This document shows positions 36,739-49,692 of a stretch of 64,000 nucleotides of DNA, one piece after another. Position 1 is the first letter of the stretch, and each line of letters opens with the position of its first letter. This stretch comes from Hyalella azteca (taxonomy: Eukaryota; Arthropoda; Malacostraca; Amphipoda; Hyalellidae), in assembly GCF_000764305.2 (NCBI RefSeq), contig NW_025933189.1:146850-210849 (forward strand), read 5' to 3'. The translations under genes were made by a program, and so were the position numbers. The notes under the pieces were generated by a model. It was given only the letters and a program-made list of their open reading frames with translations, had not been told where the DNA came from and ran no database searches.

Positions 36739-37485
36739 ATACGGGAAATCAGAATACAGTAATATTAAATTTTTTATGAATGCTATAGGAAACTTTGATA
36801 TTAAAAAATATAACAAAAAATTTGTTAAAGTTTCCGGTAGATGATGGATGTTGTGTGAGAGTCTAGAGAGCTCATGTCTCAGTGTCGTTACTAAAATGGT
36901 CCAGCATAATCGAATTAAGAGCCAATCACAAACGCGGACAGCTCTAGAGAGTGCGCTCACAACAGCCAATTAGAGCTCTTTTTCCCTCACTCTGTACTGA
37001 CCAATCACAGCTGCCGTAAGAAGCAAGGGTCTGGCGAGGGGTGCTTGCGAGGGAATGCGTGCACAGCTCACGTCATCGAAACACTAGCATAAAAATGGCT
37101 TCCAACTTGCAGGAGTATATTCTTTTATTTGTCACCGCATCGTGCACAAAATTAAAGCTATCCTGCACAAAATTAAAGCTACATGGTTAATACATGTGTT
37201 GATAATCCACTCAACAAAAGAGCCTTCGTACAACTTGAAGATCACAGGTGCCCATAAAATAATTTTCGCTTTAGTTCGCTTCGAGTGTAATTGTTCGCAG
37301 TTTATTTAAATTACTTACTTTTCTCTGAGCGTAAAGATGCTGGTGTCCAAAATACACGAGTTATGTGTAATAAACTGTACTCAGATTGATACGTGAAGAA
37401 GAAGCGAGACATGTGCGTGGGAAGGGAGATTACGTATCCAAGAGGGAAGAGCCGTGCACATACGCGGATAGGGTGAGAAATGTAC

Positions 37486-37646
37486 GATAAGAATGAGGTA
37501 CGAGTGAGAGAAGATATACGAGAAGAATGAGGTACGAGTGAGAGAAGGTATACGAGAAGAATGAGGTACGAGTGAGAGAAGGTATACGAGAAGAATGAGG
37601 TACGAGTGAGAGAGGGTATACGAGAAGAATGAGGTACGAGTAAGTG
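37486..37646. repeat. 34-bp tandem array
   Basis: Nearly five copies of GAAGAATGAGGTACGAGTGA followed by GAGAAGGTATACGA. Purine-rich on the plus strand. Confidence 0.95.
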
Positions 37647-37841
37647 TCATGGGCAAGATATAATTGCAAACGACAAGACGACATATACGTGCGTGCAGAG
37701 TGACATATGTTCGTATGAGAAAGACGTGATACGTGTGCGGAAGAGGCGCAAAATCGTGGCCGGAGCGACGGGACTAATGCATGGGAAGGACCTGACACGC
37801 GAGCAGGAATAGCGAGCTGCATCCTCGGGGATGGCGAAAAA

Positions 37842-38690
37842 TTGACACGGGAAGGCCGAGACGCGTCCACGGGAAGGGCGAGACGCGTCCACGGGAAGGG
37901 CGAGACACGTCCACGGGAAGGGCGACACGCGTCCACGGCGGGCGAGACGTCCTCGGGAATGGCGAAAAAAGGCCACGGGAAGGGCGAGACGCGTCCACGG
38001 CGGGCGAGAAGCGTCCACGGGAAGGGCGAGAAGCGTCCACGGGAAGAGTGAGAAGCGTCCACGGGAAGGGCGAGACACGTTCACGAGAAGGGCGAGAAGC
38101 GTCCACGGGAAGGGCGAGAAGCGTCCACGGCGGGCGAGACACGTACGTTCACGAGAAGGGCGAGAAGCGTCCACGGGAAAGGCGAGAAGCGTCCACGGCG
38201 AGCGAGACACGTCCACGGCGGGCGAGACACGTCCACGGGAAGGGCGGTACACGTCCACGGGAAAAGCGAGAAGCGTCCACGGGAAGGGCGAGACACGTCC
38301 ACGGGAAGGGCGAGACACGTCCACGGGAAGGGCGAGACACGTCCACGGCGGGCGAGACACGTCCACGGGAAGGGCGGTACACGTCCACGGGAAAAGCGAG
38401 AAAAGTCCACGGGAAGGGCGAGACACGTCCACGGGAAGGGCGAGAAGCGTCCACGGGAAGGGCGAGAAGCGTCCACGGGAAGAGTGAGAAGCGTCCACGG
38501 GAAGGGCGAGACACGTTCACGAGGAGGGCGAGACACGTACACGGAAAGGGCGAGAAGCGTCCACGGGACGGACGAGACGCGTCCACGGGAAGGACGAGAA
38601 GCGTTCCACGGGAAGGGCAGAAGCGTACACGGGAAGGACGAGACGCGTCCACGGGAAGGGCGAGAAGCATCCACGGGAAGGGTGAGACGC
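37842..38690. repeat. 22-bp GC-rich tandem array
   Basis: About 38 copies of GTCCACGGGAAGGGCGAGAC plus AC or GC. Some units are shortened to GTCCACGGCGGGCGAGA. The unit is not a multiple of three and lacks stops, so open frames of 120-280 codons appear on both strands; these are artefacts. The array stands out as GC-rich and purine-biased in an AT-rich intron. Confidence 0.96.
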
Positions 38691-38760
38691 GTCGCCCCAG
38701 GCCGCTGCAATCAATAGGCATTATTGGCGTCCGTCGATTACCATACATGAGCCGTGAGCC

Positions 38761-38905
38761 CCGCTGCTGCTGCTGCTAATGCTGCGGCTGCTGCTGCTGC
38801 TGCTGCTCTGCTGCTGCTGCTGCAGCTGCAGCTGCTGCTGCTCTGCTGCTGCTGCTGCTGCTGCGCTGCCGCTGCTGCTGCTCTGCCGCTGCTGCTGCGT
38901 CTTTG
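38761..38905. repeat. (CTG)n / (CAG)n trinucleotide repeat
   Basis: Imperfect GCTGCTGCTG tract interrupted by TAA, CGG and TCT. It lies in an intron and is not an exon, since no splice sites or flanking coding sequence were found. Confidence 0.93.
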
Positions 38906-39116
38906 CTGTCACTACTCCTTCTTTGCTCTGGCGATTGCTTTGGCTCCAACGCATCACGCAGCGTAGCGTTGGGACTGTAATGCCGTGCCACGGCAGTCAC
39001 ATTCAGCAGTGCCAGGTTTTGACAGAACATCGCTGGGATTTGGTCATGATTTAGTGAAGTGCTGATCAGCGGCGACTTTTGTGAGCAAGTCATTGTACTG
39101 GCCACGTCCTGATGAT

Positions 39117-39436
39117 GCCTGGTACATGACACAAGGCCTGGCACATGACACAAGGCCTGGCACATGACACAAGGTCTGGCACATGACACAAGGTCTGGTA
39201 CATGACACAAGGCCTGGCACATGACACAAGGCCTGGCACATGACACAAGGCCTGGTACATGACACAAGGCCTGGCACATGACACAAGGTCTGGTACATGA
39301 CACAAGGCCTGGCACATGACACAAGGTCTGGTACATGACACAAGGCCTGGCACATGACACAAGGCCTGGCACGTGACACAAGGCCTGGCACATGACACAA
39401 GGCCTGGCACATGACACAAGGCCTGGCACGTGACAC
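39117..39436. repeat. 19-bp tandem array
   Basis: About 17 copies of ACATGACACAAGGCCTGGC with C/T variants, very homogeneous. Reads as CHVPGLVSCARP-type frames on the minus strand, not a gene. Confidence 0.97.
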
Positions 39437-40410
39437 ACGTATGACACAAAAACTGTTGCTTTGCGTCGCTGCGACACAAAATGTAGATTCAAAAAATGAT
39501 CACCACGAATTGCTGACTGATTGGATCGTGTCGTCGTTTTCCTATGAGAAAAATCTCAGTGCATTTTATCTTTAGTCATATACAGTATTTGTTCTGAACA
39601 CCTATAGATCTCAGTATGATGACAGAGCCAAAATTTTGAAGCTAAGCCAGAAGTTATTTTTGACGTACGCAGCCTCGCCGAAATTCTGCTCACGTTCCAG
39701 TGGCTGTCGAGAATTGCAGGTCACGTTCCTTTTTTGCTCAGTGTGGCTACGACTTGAGTTCTGGGCAACGTTTACGAGGTAATTACGAAGCCAGAATTGC
39801 CCAACACAAAGTTGAAATTGGTCTTGCACTCCAGCAAATGACAAAGCTTGATGGAATTCTAAAATGTCGACAAAGAAATGAAGACTTTTGACTCATGCCA
39901 ACGGAATATTTCTCGTTTCAAAACTAACGAAAAAACATCATTAATTTTACGAATACAAACAAACCTGAAATCGTCATATTGTATGGCATATTATAATCAA
40001 CATCGTTCTATGCATGGCGCTCTTGTTGGCTGCACGAGGTAAATATTACAATAAAAAATACTGTCTCAACAAAAGCACACTTTTGACAAGACTTTGCAAA
40101 ATGCACTTACACTATGAATAGAGAAAAAATTGTCAAATAAAAGATTTTTGTCGCTTCAGCTGCTTTCAAATTTCTTTCTGTGGTGTTTCTGCTTAGCAAT
40201 TCTTATCAGAATCTTCATCTCTTCTGCTATCACCTTATCACTTTCTCTCTCCTCCATTTCGCCGGCTTCTGTTTCTCTATGCATCCGACCTTCTGAATAC
40301 ATGTTTCTCTTCCTGATCATCATCTATTTCCTACCGTTCCTAACCATCTCTTCCTACTTCCCTTCTTGTCTTCTTTCACTCTTTGCCTTGCAATTTCTCA
40401 GCCTTTTTTT
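39437..40410. other. Unannotated intron sequence
   Basis: No feature recognised apart from a pyrimidine-rich stretch (40130-40400) that keeps a plus-strand frame open without any motif. Confidence 0.45.
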
Positions 40411-40557
40411 CGCATTTTCTCATTTATGGAACAAAAGGCGCTATTGTGCTCGTCATGACCGTCCGTCTGTCTCTCCGTCCGTGACTTCATATGTTTTCGT
40501 CGACGAGAAAATGCGCTCTCTGTCACTCACTGCAGTGAGTACTGAGTTATATTTTTT
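40411..40557 (+). mobile_element. Dispersed hairpin repeat family, copy 4
   Basis: Fullest copy: CGCATTTTCTCATTTATGGA, AAAAGGCGCTATTGTGCTCG, CCGT run, TTTTCGTCGACGAGAAAATG, CGCTCTCTGTCACTCACTGC, and the palindrome ACTCACTGCAGTGAGT. Confidence 0.88.
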
Positions 40558-41739
40558 CTCCATGTCATCACCGTTTTATCTCTCACAATATATTATCTTC
40601 ACTTGCTCAAACTGTAAACATCCCACATCATCTCTCTTTCCCTGTCCCTCACAATCTTCTCCTCACAAGTCCCTGACCATCTTCCCTCTCTCTCCGTCCC
40701 ACCACATGAGCTGCCCTCGCAGCAGGCACCCTCGTAGCGAGGGCTGTCAGCTCGCTGGCCGCTAATTTCATTACGCTATTTTTTGCCTCGCGTGCGCGCG
40801 CAACACTTCCCTCCGCGCCAACAAGTGTCTGTCTTGCTCTTATATTCACTGCATTGCCCCAGTATTCTTACATTGCCGACTTAATATTACTTTCGGTCCA
40901 GGAAACAATGTCGTGCATATTATTTCTTCATTCATTCATTCAAAAAATTTCGATCAAATGATCATTAAATATCACTGGGAGAAATCACCTGGTTTTTAAA
41001 GAATTTTTCAAGAATCTTTTTGAAAGAGTTTTTAAAAAATCTTTTTAAAGAGCTTTTCTAAAAATATTTTCAAATTATTTTCAAGAAAATGCATAATAAT
41101 TTTTCGAGACACCGCAAAAGAAAAATAAAACTATAAACGTCTGATGTCTAGGACACTGTTCTCTTATAGAGCACCACAAATTTTGTATTGCATCCTCATT
41201 GCTTGATCGTTCAAAATTAAATCAAATTAACCAATTTTAGTTACCAATCCTTCGCTGAATTCTTTCCCTCAACTTCTCAATCATTTTCTGTTTTGTACGA
41301 TTGTTATATTTCGAAAATTAATAAAAGCTTTATTTAAGCGACTCAAAACTCAAGCTTGCAGATTTTTTTTGAATAACGATCAATTTTTTCCTTAGGCATC
41401 AAAAGAAAATGTCCTGAACTCCTCGATATCAGCGACACATCTTCTGTTCCTCGATAAAAATAATCAGATTAATTCTGATCGCACTCAACAGACATGCTAG
41501 CATTTCTGCAGTGATTACCTGAACAAGTTTTTTGTGGCAATGAGAATAAAATAGTTTAATTTGTATTGGTATTGGTAATGCGAGAGTCGTGCCACGTCTC
41601 ACATGCAAGGACACGTTATTTTCTAGGACCGGCAAAATAACATTATATAATTTCCTACTGAGCATCATTAAATAACAAGATGCTTCGACATGTCGCGAGC
41701 AAACCTTGACAATTTTTTTGACATCGCGTGTGTTGCTAT
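40558..41739. other. Unannotated intron sequence
   Basis: Nothing recognised beyond a T-rich stretch with TTTTAAAGA repeats at 40998-41090. Confidence 0.45.
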
Positions 41740-43530
41740 AACGCCGCATGGTGCATACGTGTTATTAATATTGGATGTGTAAAGTGTTTCTAATGTTACA
41801 TATGTAAGAGTTAAGCTAACGCTGCATGCACGATGCATATACGTGTTATTGATATTGGATGTGTAAAGTGTTTGTAAAGTTAAATATGCAAGGGTTAAGC
41901 TAACGCTGCATGCATCCATGGTGCATACGTGTTTTTGATATTGGATGTTTAAAGTGTTTCTAACGCTAAATATGTAAGGCTTGCGTGTTATTGTTGCAAA
42001 TTATGTGTTTTGAACATTAATCTTATGTTACTAATGTTGTAAAAGTGTTTCTAGCCTTAAATATGCAAGTGTTACTAGCTCTGAATAAGTTTTTCTAACA
42101 CTGAATACCTATTTCTAATTCCGAATGTGTAAATGTTACTCACGCTGAATATACATTTCTAACATTGAATGTGTGTCATAATAAGGCGGAGCCGCGGAAT
42201 ACGTGCTTATAACGCTGAATATATGTTTCGAACAGTGAACGTGAAATTGTTATTAACTCTGAATATATGTTTCTAATGCTGAATAAGTAAGTGTTTATAA
42301 CGCCGAATATGTAAGTGTTCAGTGAATACGCATGTAAGAGAATGTGCAACTAGTTAAAACGCTGAATATCTAAATGTTTCCAATGCTGAATACATAAGTT
42401 TATTTACCATTGAATATGTAGGAGTTTCCTGCGCTGCAAGCATATTTATTTACTATTTCATCGTTTAATATATTGGCATTTTTAGCGCTGAATAAATGAG
42501 TATTTGTAACAGTCAATATATTAGTGTTTGTAATTCTGAGTATATATATGTTGAATATACATATGTATTTATATATAATTCCTGTACGTTTCTAACGCTT
42601 ATTTTATGTATTTCTCTAACTTTGGACACTGCAGTTATTTCTATCGCTTTATTTTTGAGCATTTTTAAAATTGAATATGAAATTGTTTCTAACGTTGAAT
42701 AAATAGGTGCTTCTAACGCTCATTACATTAATGTTTCTAACGCATAAATTATTCAATATTTTTAACGCTTACCATACACTCGTATATAGGTACATATATC
42801 GAGTAAATACATTCATCTAGCGCTTGCTATATAGGCGTTTTAACGCTATAAATATATATGTGCACATCGTACGGTAACGCTAACACGACACACGGTAATG
42901 CTATTTCACATCATACGGTATGTTTCTTACGGGTAAATAAAAACTGCATAAGAAACTGCATTTATAAGTGCATATAAACCTATATATAGAGATACGTGTC
43001 TACGAATAAATTATGTATCGTTTCTAACCCTAAATATAAAGGCATTTATAACGCGTAAGTTTAAAAAAGGATTGTAAGTGACTATATAAATTTCTAACGT
43101 AGAATACATGGTGTTTCTAACGCTGAATATCTGAGTCTCAATAACGTAAAAATTATTAATTATTTCTAATCCAAAATACCCGGGAGATTCTAACGGTAAA
43201 ATGAATAAATGTCTTTAAATCTAAATATGTAGTTGTTTCAAATGCTGAATTTATTGGCCTTTCTAATTCTTTCTAAATCTTGAATGAATTTTTCTAGCCG
43301 TGAGTATAAAAGTAATTCTAATTCGTGTTATATATAATACATAAGTGTTTGGTAACATTGAATATAAAGGTGAAACTAATGCTTTATAGGTGTTCCTAAC
43401 TCTGAATGCATAGATGTTCATAGCATTGAATATAGAAGTGTTTTCAACGCCGTGATTATATGTGTTCCTAACGCTGAATATATAATTGCTGCATCTAACT
43501 CTTAATATATATAATTGTTCCTAAAGTTTA
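41740..43530. repeat. Old degenerate satellite, about 1.8 kb
   Basis: The motif TTTCTAACGCTGAATATGTA recurs at irregular 25-40-bp spacing with heavy divergence. The left end holds three better-preserved units of roughly 80 bp with CATACGTGTTATTGATATTG and GTTAAGCTAACGCTGCATGC. It appears to be a decayed tandem array, much older than its neighbours. Confidence 0.75.
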
Positions 43531-45650
43531 ATGGTATATAGAGATTCAAATGTCTCCTTATATAAATAACAAGTAACAGTACTTAAAACAAAATGAGTCA
43601 CTAATTAAATAGGTCTGCGTGGTGAATAGTTTTTTGAGTTTTAGGAATAAATCATTGAAAATAGCACATTTATTATTTATGACTATATTATTAACGCATA
43701 GTTTTAATGTTATATTACACAAGCCTTGTGCCGAAATAAGTTATCAGTCGCCACGTACGCAAACAAAAAAAAACAATAAAAATCCAAACTAAAAATGGAC
43801 CTGTAGACTGCGGAGAACTGCAAGCTCTCGCAGCCCCTGCATGTTGGCTGCTGTAATTTCCTGCTCCGGAAATTGTATCTTTAGCGTCGAGAGCAAACTG
43901 CAAGTGAGCAGTAACTGCTTGGCTCAGCAGTACATTTCTGGAATCGCCAGGGTTAAGTGAACTGTTTTAGATAGAAACAAAATGGGAGCAAAGACTGAAA
44001 GTTTGTTCAGATCACGATCGAAACTCACAGAGTTACGCGGCAGTGACCAAAAAACAAGTGGCTATAAGTGGGCACAATAAATGATTGGAAGAAGTCCTAG
44101 TCCTCGTTAAATGAAAAGAAGCAAATTATTCTCACAGCAACAGGAGACCAAAGGTTTCTAAGTTGTAAAAGCTTCTTTATGTTAAAATATTTGAGCTAAT
44201 CATACAACGAACTTTGCGCCGCTAGAAACGAGAAAACGATGAAATCGACCTCTGCCCATTTCTGTCATACTTTTTTAAGGCATTACACTAAAATAATGCC
44301 TTCATTACTATAACCAATCATTGATTGCTCAAAAATTGTCGTGAATAGGAGAAGGGAAAAATCATCCATTGTACGTAGTGCTTCACTTTTATTTACGAAA
44401 CTTTTCAAGATCGGACATGGAATTTGAAACTGCTTAAAATTCACGTCTAGCGGGATAACTGCTCAACAAATATACCGCAATATCATTCACGACAGTGATA
44501 TATAAATACAAGCCAGCTTTGCAGCTGGTGAGCCAAGCCAAAATTGAATGTATTTGTTGAAGAATTCTCATGAGACGGAAAAGTCTGAAGCCATTGAGAC
44601 TTAGGGCAGGCTACTGGAGAGAGCGAGCCTCGGCTCAGCTAATGCAGTTAGTGAGGCTCTAGCCGGCTAACTTCTTGCGTCCTACAAAACATTCCCTCGA
44701 AAACACATCCGTCAACATTTTCTTCACCGGTAAATGAGAGGTTTGATTTAAAACTACACGTTACCCTCACACAGCACTGCAGAAATTGCGCGGCGGCTTT
44801 CAACATTTTACGTATGTATTCACAGAAGTATTTAACATTCCCGTAAAGTTATGAACATTCTTCAATATTGCATGGTAATTTTCAAAACATTTTTCGACAA
44901 TTCCCGGCAGATTCTCAATATCATTCAAATATTTGGCAAGTTGTTTATATTCCTGATTTATCCCGCAAGTTATTCAAATTTTAAAATATTTTTTGGCAAG
45001 TTCTTAACATTTCTAACATGGTACAACTTATTTAACATTTCCTCCATACGACAACGTTTATTGAGGTATCTACTTTTCTAAGCTTGTTATATCAATGCTT
45101 AGAAAGTAAAACCATTTGATGAGGCGACTAACCTAAAAATGCAACATCTATGCGATATATCATTTATAACACTTAAAAACACATGCATTTATCTGTACAC
45201 ATGGATCCCTTGCACTCACACTAGACACTATATTACATTTAGCCTATACACACGTGTGCCGCTTCGCCTTTCATACACCATACACAAACTTTAGCAACAA
45301 TACGGGAACATTTTAAGACATCTTTCATATTCAATACATAAATAACATGTTTAACACTTCTCGCACGTGTTTTAAATCTCTTTCAACACTTCTCACGAGG
45401 GTTCAACACATCCCACTTGTATTAAAAAAGCCACGTTCACATTCAATACATCATCAAAATACGTCGTCAAAGTCGTTATCTCGTCGGTACGTTGAAAATG
45501 TGATACTCGATCTCTTTCATTCTATCGGATACTGTTCGAGGTCTATCGATGTTGTAGAACGTATAGATAAATTAACGAAGAAGAAAATTAATGATGCACT
45601 GTATCAAGCGCAGCCATTTTGGAAGCAGCATAATAGTAGCAATAAGCAAC
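43531..45650. other. 2.1 kb intron sequence without features
   Basis: AT-rich. At 44820-45060 there is a loose repeat of TTTTTNGGCAAGTT(C/T)TTNA(A/C)ATTT. No exon or element recognised. Confidence 0.45.
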
Positions 45651-45740
45651 ACAGTTGCCTTTTCCACCAATTCCCCTGACAACAGTTCACCAGCCACAGT
45701 TGCCTTTTCCACCAATTCCCCTGACAACAGTTCACCAGCA
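45651..45740. repeat. 45-bp tandem duplication
   Basis: Two identical 45-bp units beginning ACAGTTGCCTTTTCCACCAA. Confidence 0.95.
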
Positions 45741-46357
45741 CAACATATTTATCGATGTCCTTATGTCGTCGAATTTAGGACGTCCTTGCACATGATTACG
45801 CTGATGCGCCGCCTTCGTAGTCCTCCGTCTCCCAGTCACCACTGCAGTCGCCCGCTTCCGAGGCTCGGAGGCACGTTGAACTTGACTACCGCATGCATCT
45901 ACCTTCGTTTGAGCCAGCTGATCAAAGATGCTGTGTCTTGCTGCTTGCTGAAGGTATTGGGGCATAGACGGACAATCCTGGATCGTGCTCAAAAACGTAT
46001 TCGTTCGTCTCTTGAATGTCTCAGGTATGAACTCCCCTCGTGTATACTAGCTACTTCGTCAAGGCATTGAACAGCCTAGGACCTGCCACATAAAGAGATT
46101 CCATGCGAAGAGAGATTTCAGTTATAATTTCTTAAGTGTGCAGAATGATATATTTCTCCCTTCTCCGCTCCAGTGAGTATTCACAGGTGCTCCAACTTGT
46201 CCCAGGTGCTCTGTATTGTTCTCAAACTCCCTCATAGTGCTGCTTCTGGACGTGAAGGTCCGTTGGACTGCCTCCAGTTCCCGCACCGCACCCGCCTAGA
46301 GCGGTGCCCAAATCTGGCAGCAGTACTTTAGGACGGAAAGCACGAGGGCTCTGAAAA
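45735..46357 (-). pseudogene. LINE retrotransposon ORF2 C-terminal remnant
   Basis: Broken frames on the minus strand match, in order, the end of non-LTR reverse transcriptase proteins. RALVLSVLKYCCQIWAPL is the thumb-like LxxPxLEYxxxxWxP motif, followed by ELEAVQRTFTSR, then TWDKLEHL, YSLERRREKYIILHT, a stretch with AGPRLFNALTK-like coding in another frame, and STIQDCPSMPQYLQQAARHS before a stop. Stops and frameshifts separate these blocks, and nothing upstream of 46357 resembles the RT core. It is a 5'-truncated, dead copy, as expected from LINE retrotransposition. Clade not assigned. Confidence 0.72.
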
Positions 46358-46737
46358 ACATAATAATTGGCGCCGCTTCTCTTGTTCGAAATGCGAGCCA
46401 GATCACCACCTCTGTCTACCTTACTATATACCATCTGCCTTAATATATATACTAAACTATTGCTGCGATATGAACATCAAATGCACACATTACTAATACG
46501 AGATTACGAGCAAGTCGCTTCTCCTCAGTATTTGAGCCGTCCGATGCTGAGAAGCGGCGCAGACAAGAATGCTCCCCACTACACAACAACAGTTTTAAGA
46601 GTAGCGCGGCTCACCAACACGTACATGTGCGCAGCAATCTGATTAGCAGTTACACTCATACAAAGGCACTGCATGCAGTTGAACCGCAGTATAATGAGTA
46701 AATAATAAGAGAGGCCGGAATAGCATATACGGAATGA

Positions 46738-47062
46738 ATCGTAGCAGCACTAACAGCAGCAGCACCACCACCAGCAACAGCAACAGCGGCAGCACTAATG
46801 CATCATCAACTGCAGCACCATCAGCACAAGAGGCAGCACCAGCAGTTTCAAAAGCGGCACTAATAGCAGTTTCAACAGCAGCACCAACAGCACCAACAAT
46901 AGCACCAACAGCCCCAGCAGCACGAGAGGCAGCACCAATAGCAGTTTCAACAGCTGCACCAACAGCAGCTTCAACAACAGCACCAACAGCGCCAACAGCA
47001 GCACCAACAGCACCAACAGCAGCACCAACAACAGCAACAGCCCCAGCAGCAGCGGGGGCCGC
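46738..47062. repeat. CAG-rich (AGCACCAAC)n repeat
   Basis: Imperfect trinucleotide and 9-bp repeats of CAGCACCAACAG. Open in several frames (Thr/Ala/Ser-rich plus strand; Leu-rich minus strand). No splice context supports an exon. Confidence 0.9.
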
Positions 47063-47164
47063 CATATTGATCGCAGGTCCGCGGCCTCGGCGAGAGGGGG
47101 CGACAAAAAAGACATCCCCGTGGCTCCCTCGGCTCCCCCGGCCCCGTGGGGCCCCTAGTCCTCT

Positions 47165-47425
47165 CGCACATGCCGCTCAACTCACCCTCTGCCTCCCTCA
47201 CCCTCTTCTCTTTCCACTCCCTGCCACTCTCACCTTCTTCTCCTTCCACTCTCTGCCACTCACCTTCTTCTCCTTCCACTCTCTACCACTCTCACCTTCT
47301 TCTCCTTCCACTCGCTACCACTCTCACCTTCTTCTCCTTCCACTCTCTGCCACTCTTACCCTCTTCTCTTTCCACTCTCTGCTACTCTCATCCTCTTCTC
47401 TTTCCACACACTGCCCCTCTAACCG
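47165..47425. repeat. Polypyrimidine tandem repeat, about 32-37-bp unit
   Basis: Six or seven units of CTCACCTTCTTCTCCTTCCA plus CTCTCTGCCA. Strong strand asymmetry: almost no purine runs on the plus strand. Confidence 0.9.
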
Positions 47426-47699
47426 TCTTCTTATTTAATTCTCTGCTCGTCTTTTTTCTTTCAGTGTCACTCTAACTCTTTGGCTTTCACTTTCCTTTCC
47501 ACTCATTTTCCGTATCACTCTAACTTTCTGACACTCTCATTCAGCGTCAATTTAATCCTTTGCCACTCACTTTCTCTGCCATTCACACCCAAGTCTCTAA
47601 CTTTACAACACTCAACTTCCGCCTTCATGCTGTTTCCAACTTCTACCTTTATGTCATTTGTACCTTAGCCTCCGACATTTTCATTTCGGCCTTCAGGCA

Positions 47700-47920
47700 C
47701 GTTTCTCCTCTTCTTCGATGCCACTTTCGTTAGCCCCATTTACACTCCACCACTCTCACAGTTTGTCCAACTCCCACTCCACCCCTCTCACAGTTTGCCC
47801 CACTCCCATTCCACCCCTCTCACAGTTTACCCCACTCCCACTCCACCACTCTCACAATTTGCCCCACTCACCCCGTCACCACTCACCCCGTCACCACTCA
47901 CCCCGTCAACACGCTCTCTT
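47700..47920. repeat. Pyrimidine-rich CACTCTCACAG repeat
   Basis: Units of CCACTCTCACAGTTTGCCCC and CTCCCACTCCACC, then three copies of ACTCACCCCGTCACC. It continues the pyrimidine bias that starts at 47165. Confidence 0.85.
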
Positions 47921-47959
47921 TCACGCTTCCCTCGCGCACGCTTCCATTTTGCTCTTTTC

Positions 47960-49449
47960 ATCTTGCGCTCTCCAGGTTTACTCTTTATTAGCACTTCTCT
48001 CATATTACTTACAATATTTACGATGGTAAACTGTACCTAAAACAATGTTTCGATACTAAAGGTATTCGCAATTCAGGTGACAATTAATTGGAAGGAAGAA
48101 ATCATCTAAAGTTTAAATGGCATTTAGCCTTGTGCTTTCCATTCATGATGAAGGCACACAATGACTTGCTTAAAAGCTTTTATGATTATTTCGAAAAATT
48201 CAGTTAAGTCTTTGTCAGCCCGATTGCATACTCTATTAAGTGTTCAGGTTTATAATGAGTTTTCATTTCAAAATCAGCTCCTTTATAATTAGCTATCATA
48301 AAATTTCTTTTTTGAGCTTACAGAAAAATTCATATGTAATTTTTTTTCTTTTTTGCTAAAGGATTTTTTGTATGTGCAGTGTGAGGTAGCAAGCATTTAT
48401 TGCAATTCTGAACCCCCTCACCCGCCATCCCCCCCCCAAAAAAAAATATGTTACCTAAATCCATTGTGTTTGCGATTTAAATTTCCTCTAGCGAATCAGC
48501 ACGTGAGTCATGAAACGAAAAGATTTTTTCGTCATATCAGCAGTTTTTCATCATGTAATGATCCCGCCTTCATAGCGTCTCTTTAGACCGACTTAACGAC
48601 CACGAAGGCGCCATTTTATTGAGTGTATAAATTACAAGTTACAACAAGACTTTGTGTTGTTTTGTGTTGTATGGACTCAAGAAGCCGGTACAACTTCCCC
48701 GCAACTCTCATCCCGAGGGTGATTAGCGAGGCTCTAATTAAGAACATTTTTCGCTAGTCCCGTTGTGCTGAGACGATATCGCATTCACTATATGAATTAA
48801 AGTTTTCTAGCTCGTGAAATGAATCGAACTTGTTAATTTTTTCTTAACATCTTAGTAATAGCGATTCACATAAGTTAGCTCTCGATGTTATTTTCATCAA
48901 TTCATTAATTATTTAATTAGTTGAAGTTATTTACATTACCTTTTTATGGGATTTATATCAAGAAAAGTTACCATAGCAACGACTACACCATTAGAGCAAA
49001 TGGCCACCTATAAAAAAATTGTCAGCGTGGTTGCACTTGCAAAAGCCTTTTCGTAAACCAAAATAGAATCATATCTATCGTCTTTAGCAAAGAAATGAGT
49101 TAATTGCAAATTATCAAATAAAGACCTGACCACTATATTGCAAATAATCGAACAGGAAGAACACAATGCACATATAATTGATAAGACATTATTAATTTAA
49201 GAAGCCTCACTTCTTAAATTAATCTCAATGAATATCACGACATTTTTATCAGTTATTTAAAATGGAGTTTGTTTTCCCGCGTACCCAATTGGTGACAAAA
49301 ATGGAGAACTGCGGATCAGGATGAATAATTTGGTAGAATAATAATGTGAATAATGAATGGCTTCGTGAATGATGAATGGCCCCATCGTCACCTTATGCGT
49401 GGTGACAGATTTGTAAAGCATACATTACAGTCACGTAGTTATGTTGGGT
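47960..49449. other. Unannotated intron sequence
   Basis: No gene. Contains a C-rich run (48427-48437) followed by an A run. Confidence 0.45.
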
Positions 49450-49692
49450 GATGTAGTCATGAGAGTTGAGTGATGATGTATCATGTAGACATGAGAGTTG
49501 AGTGATGATGTAGTCATGAGAGTTAAGTGATGATGTAGACATGAGAGTTAAGTGATGATGTAGTCATGAGAGTTGAGTGATGATGTAGACATGAGAGTTG
49601 AGTGATGATGTAGACATGAGAGTTAAGTGATGATGTAGTCATGAGAGTTGAGTGATGATGTAGTCATGAGAGTTGAGTGATGATGTAGTCAT
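49450..49692. repeat. 25-bp tandem array
   Basis: About ten copies of GTAGWCATGAGAGTTRAGTG plus ATGAT. W (T/A) and R (G/A) variants alternate. Confidence 0.96.

Noticed and set aside
37430..38779. Open frames of 120-280 codons on both strands (Arg/Pro/Ser-rich)
   Set aside because: Produced by the stop-free 22-bp array, whose unit is not a multiple of three, so every frame is open.
39044..39492. CHVPGLVSCARP repeat protein
   Set aside because: Translation of a 19-bp array; frames rotate between units.
46734..47438. Thr/Ala/Ser-rich 234-codon frame
   Set aside because: Trinucleotide and pyrimidine repeats give an open frame by composition; no splice sites or family match.
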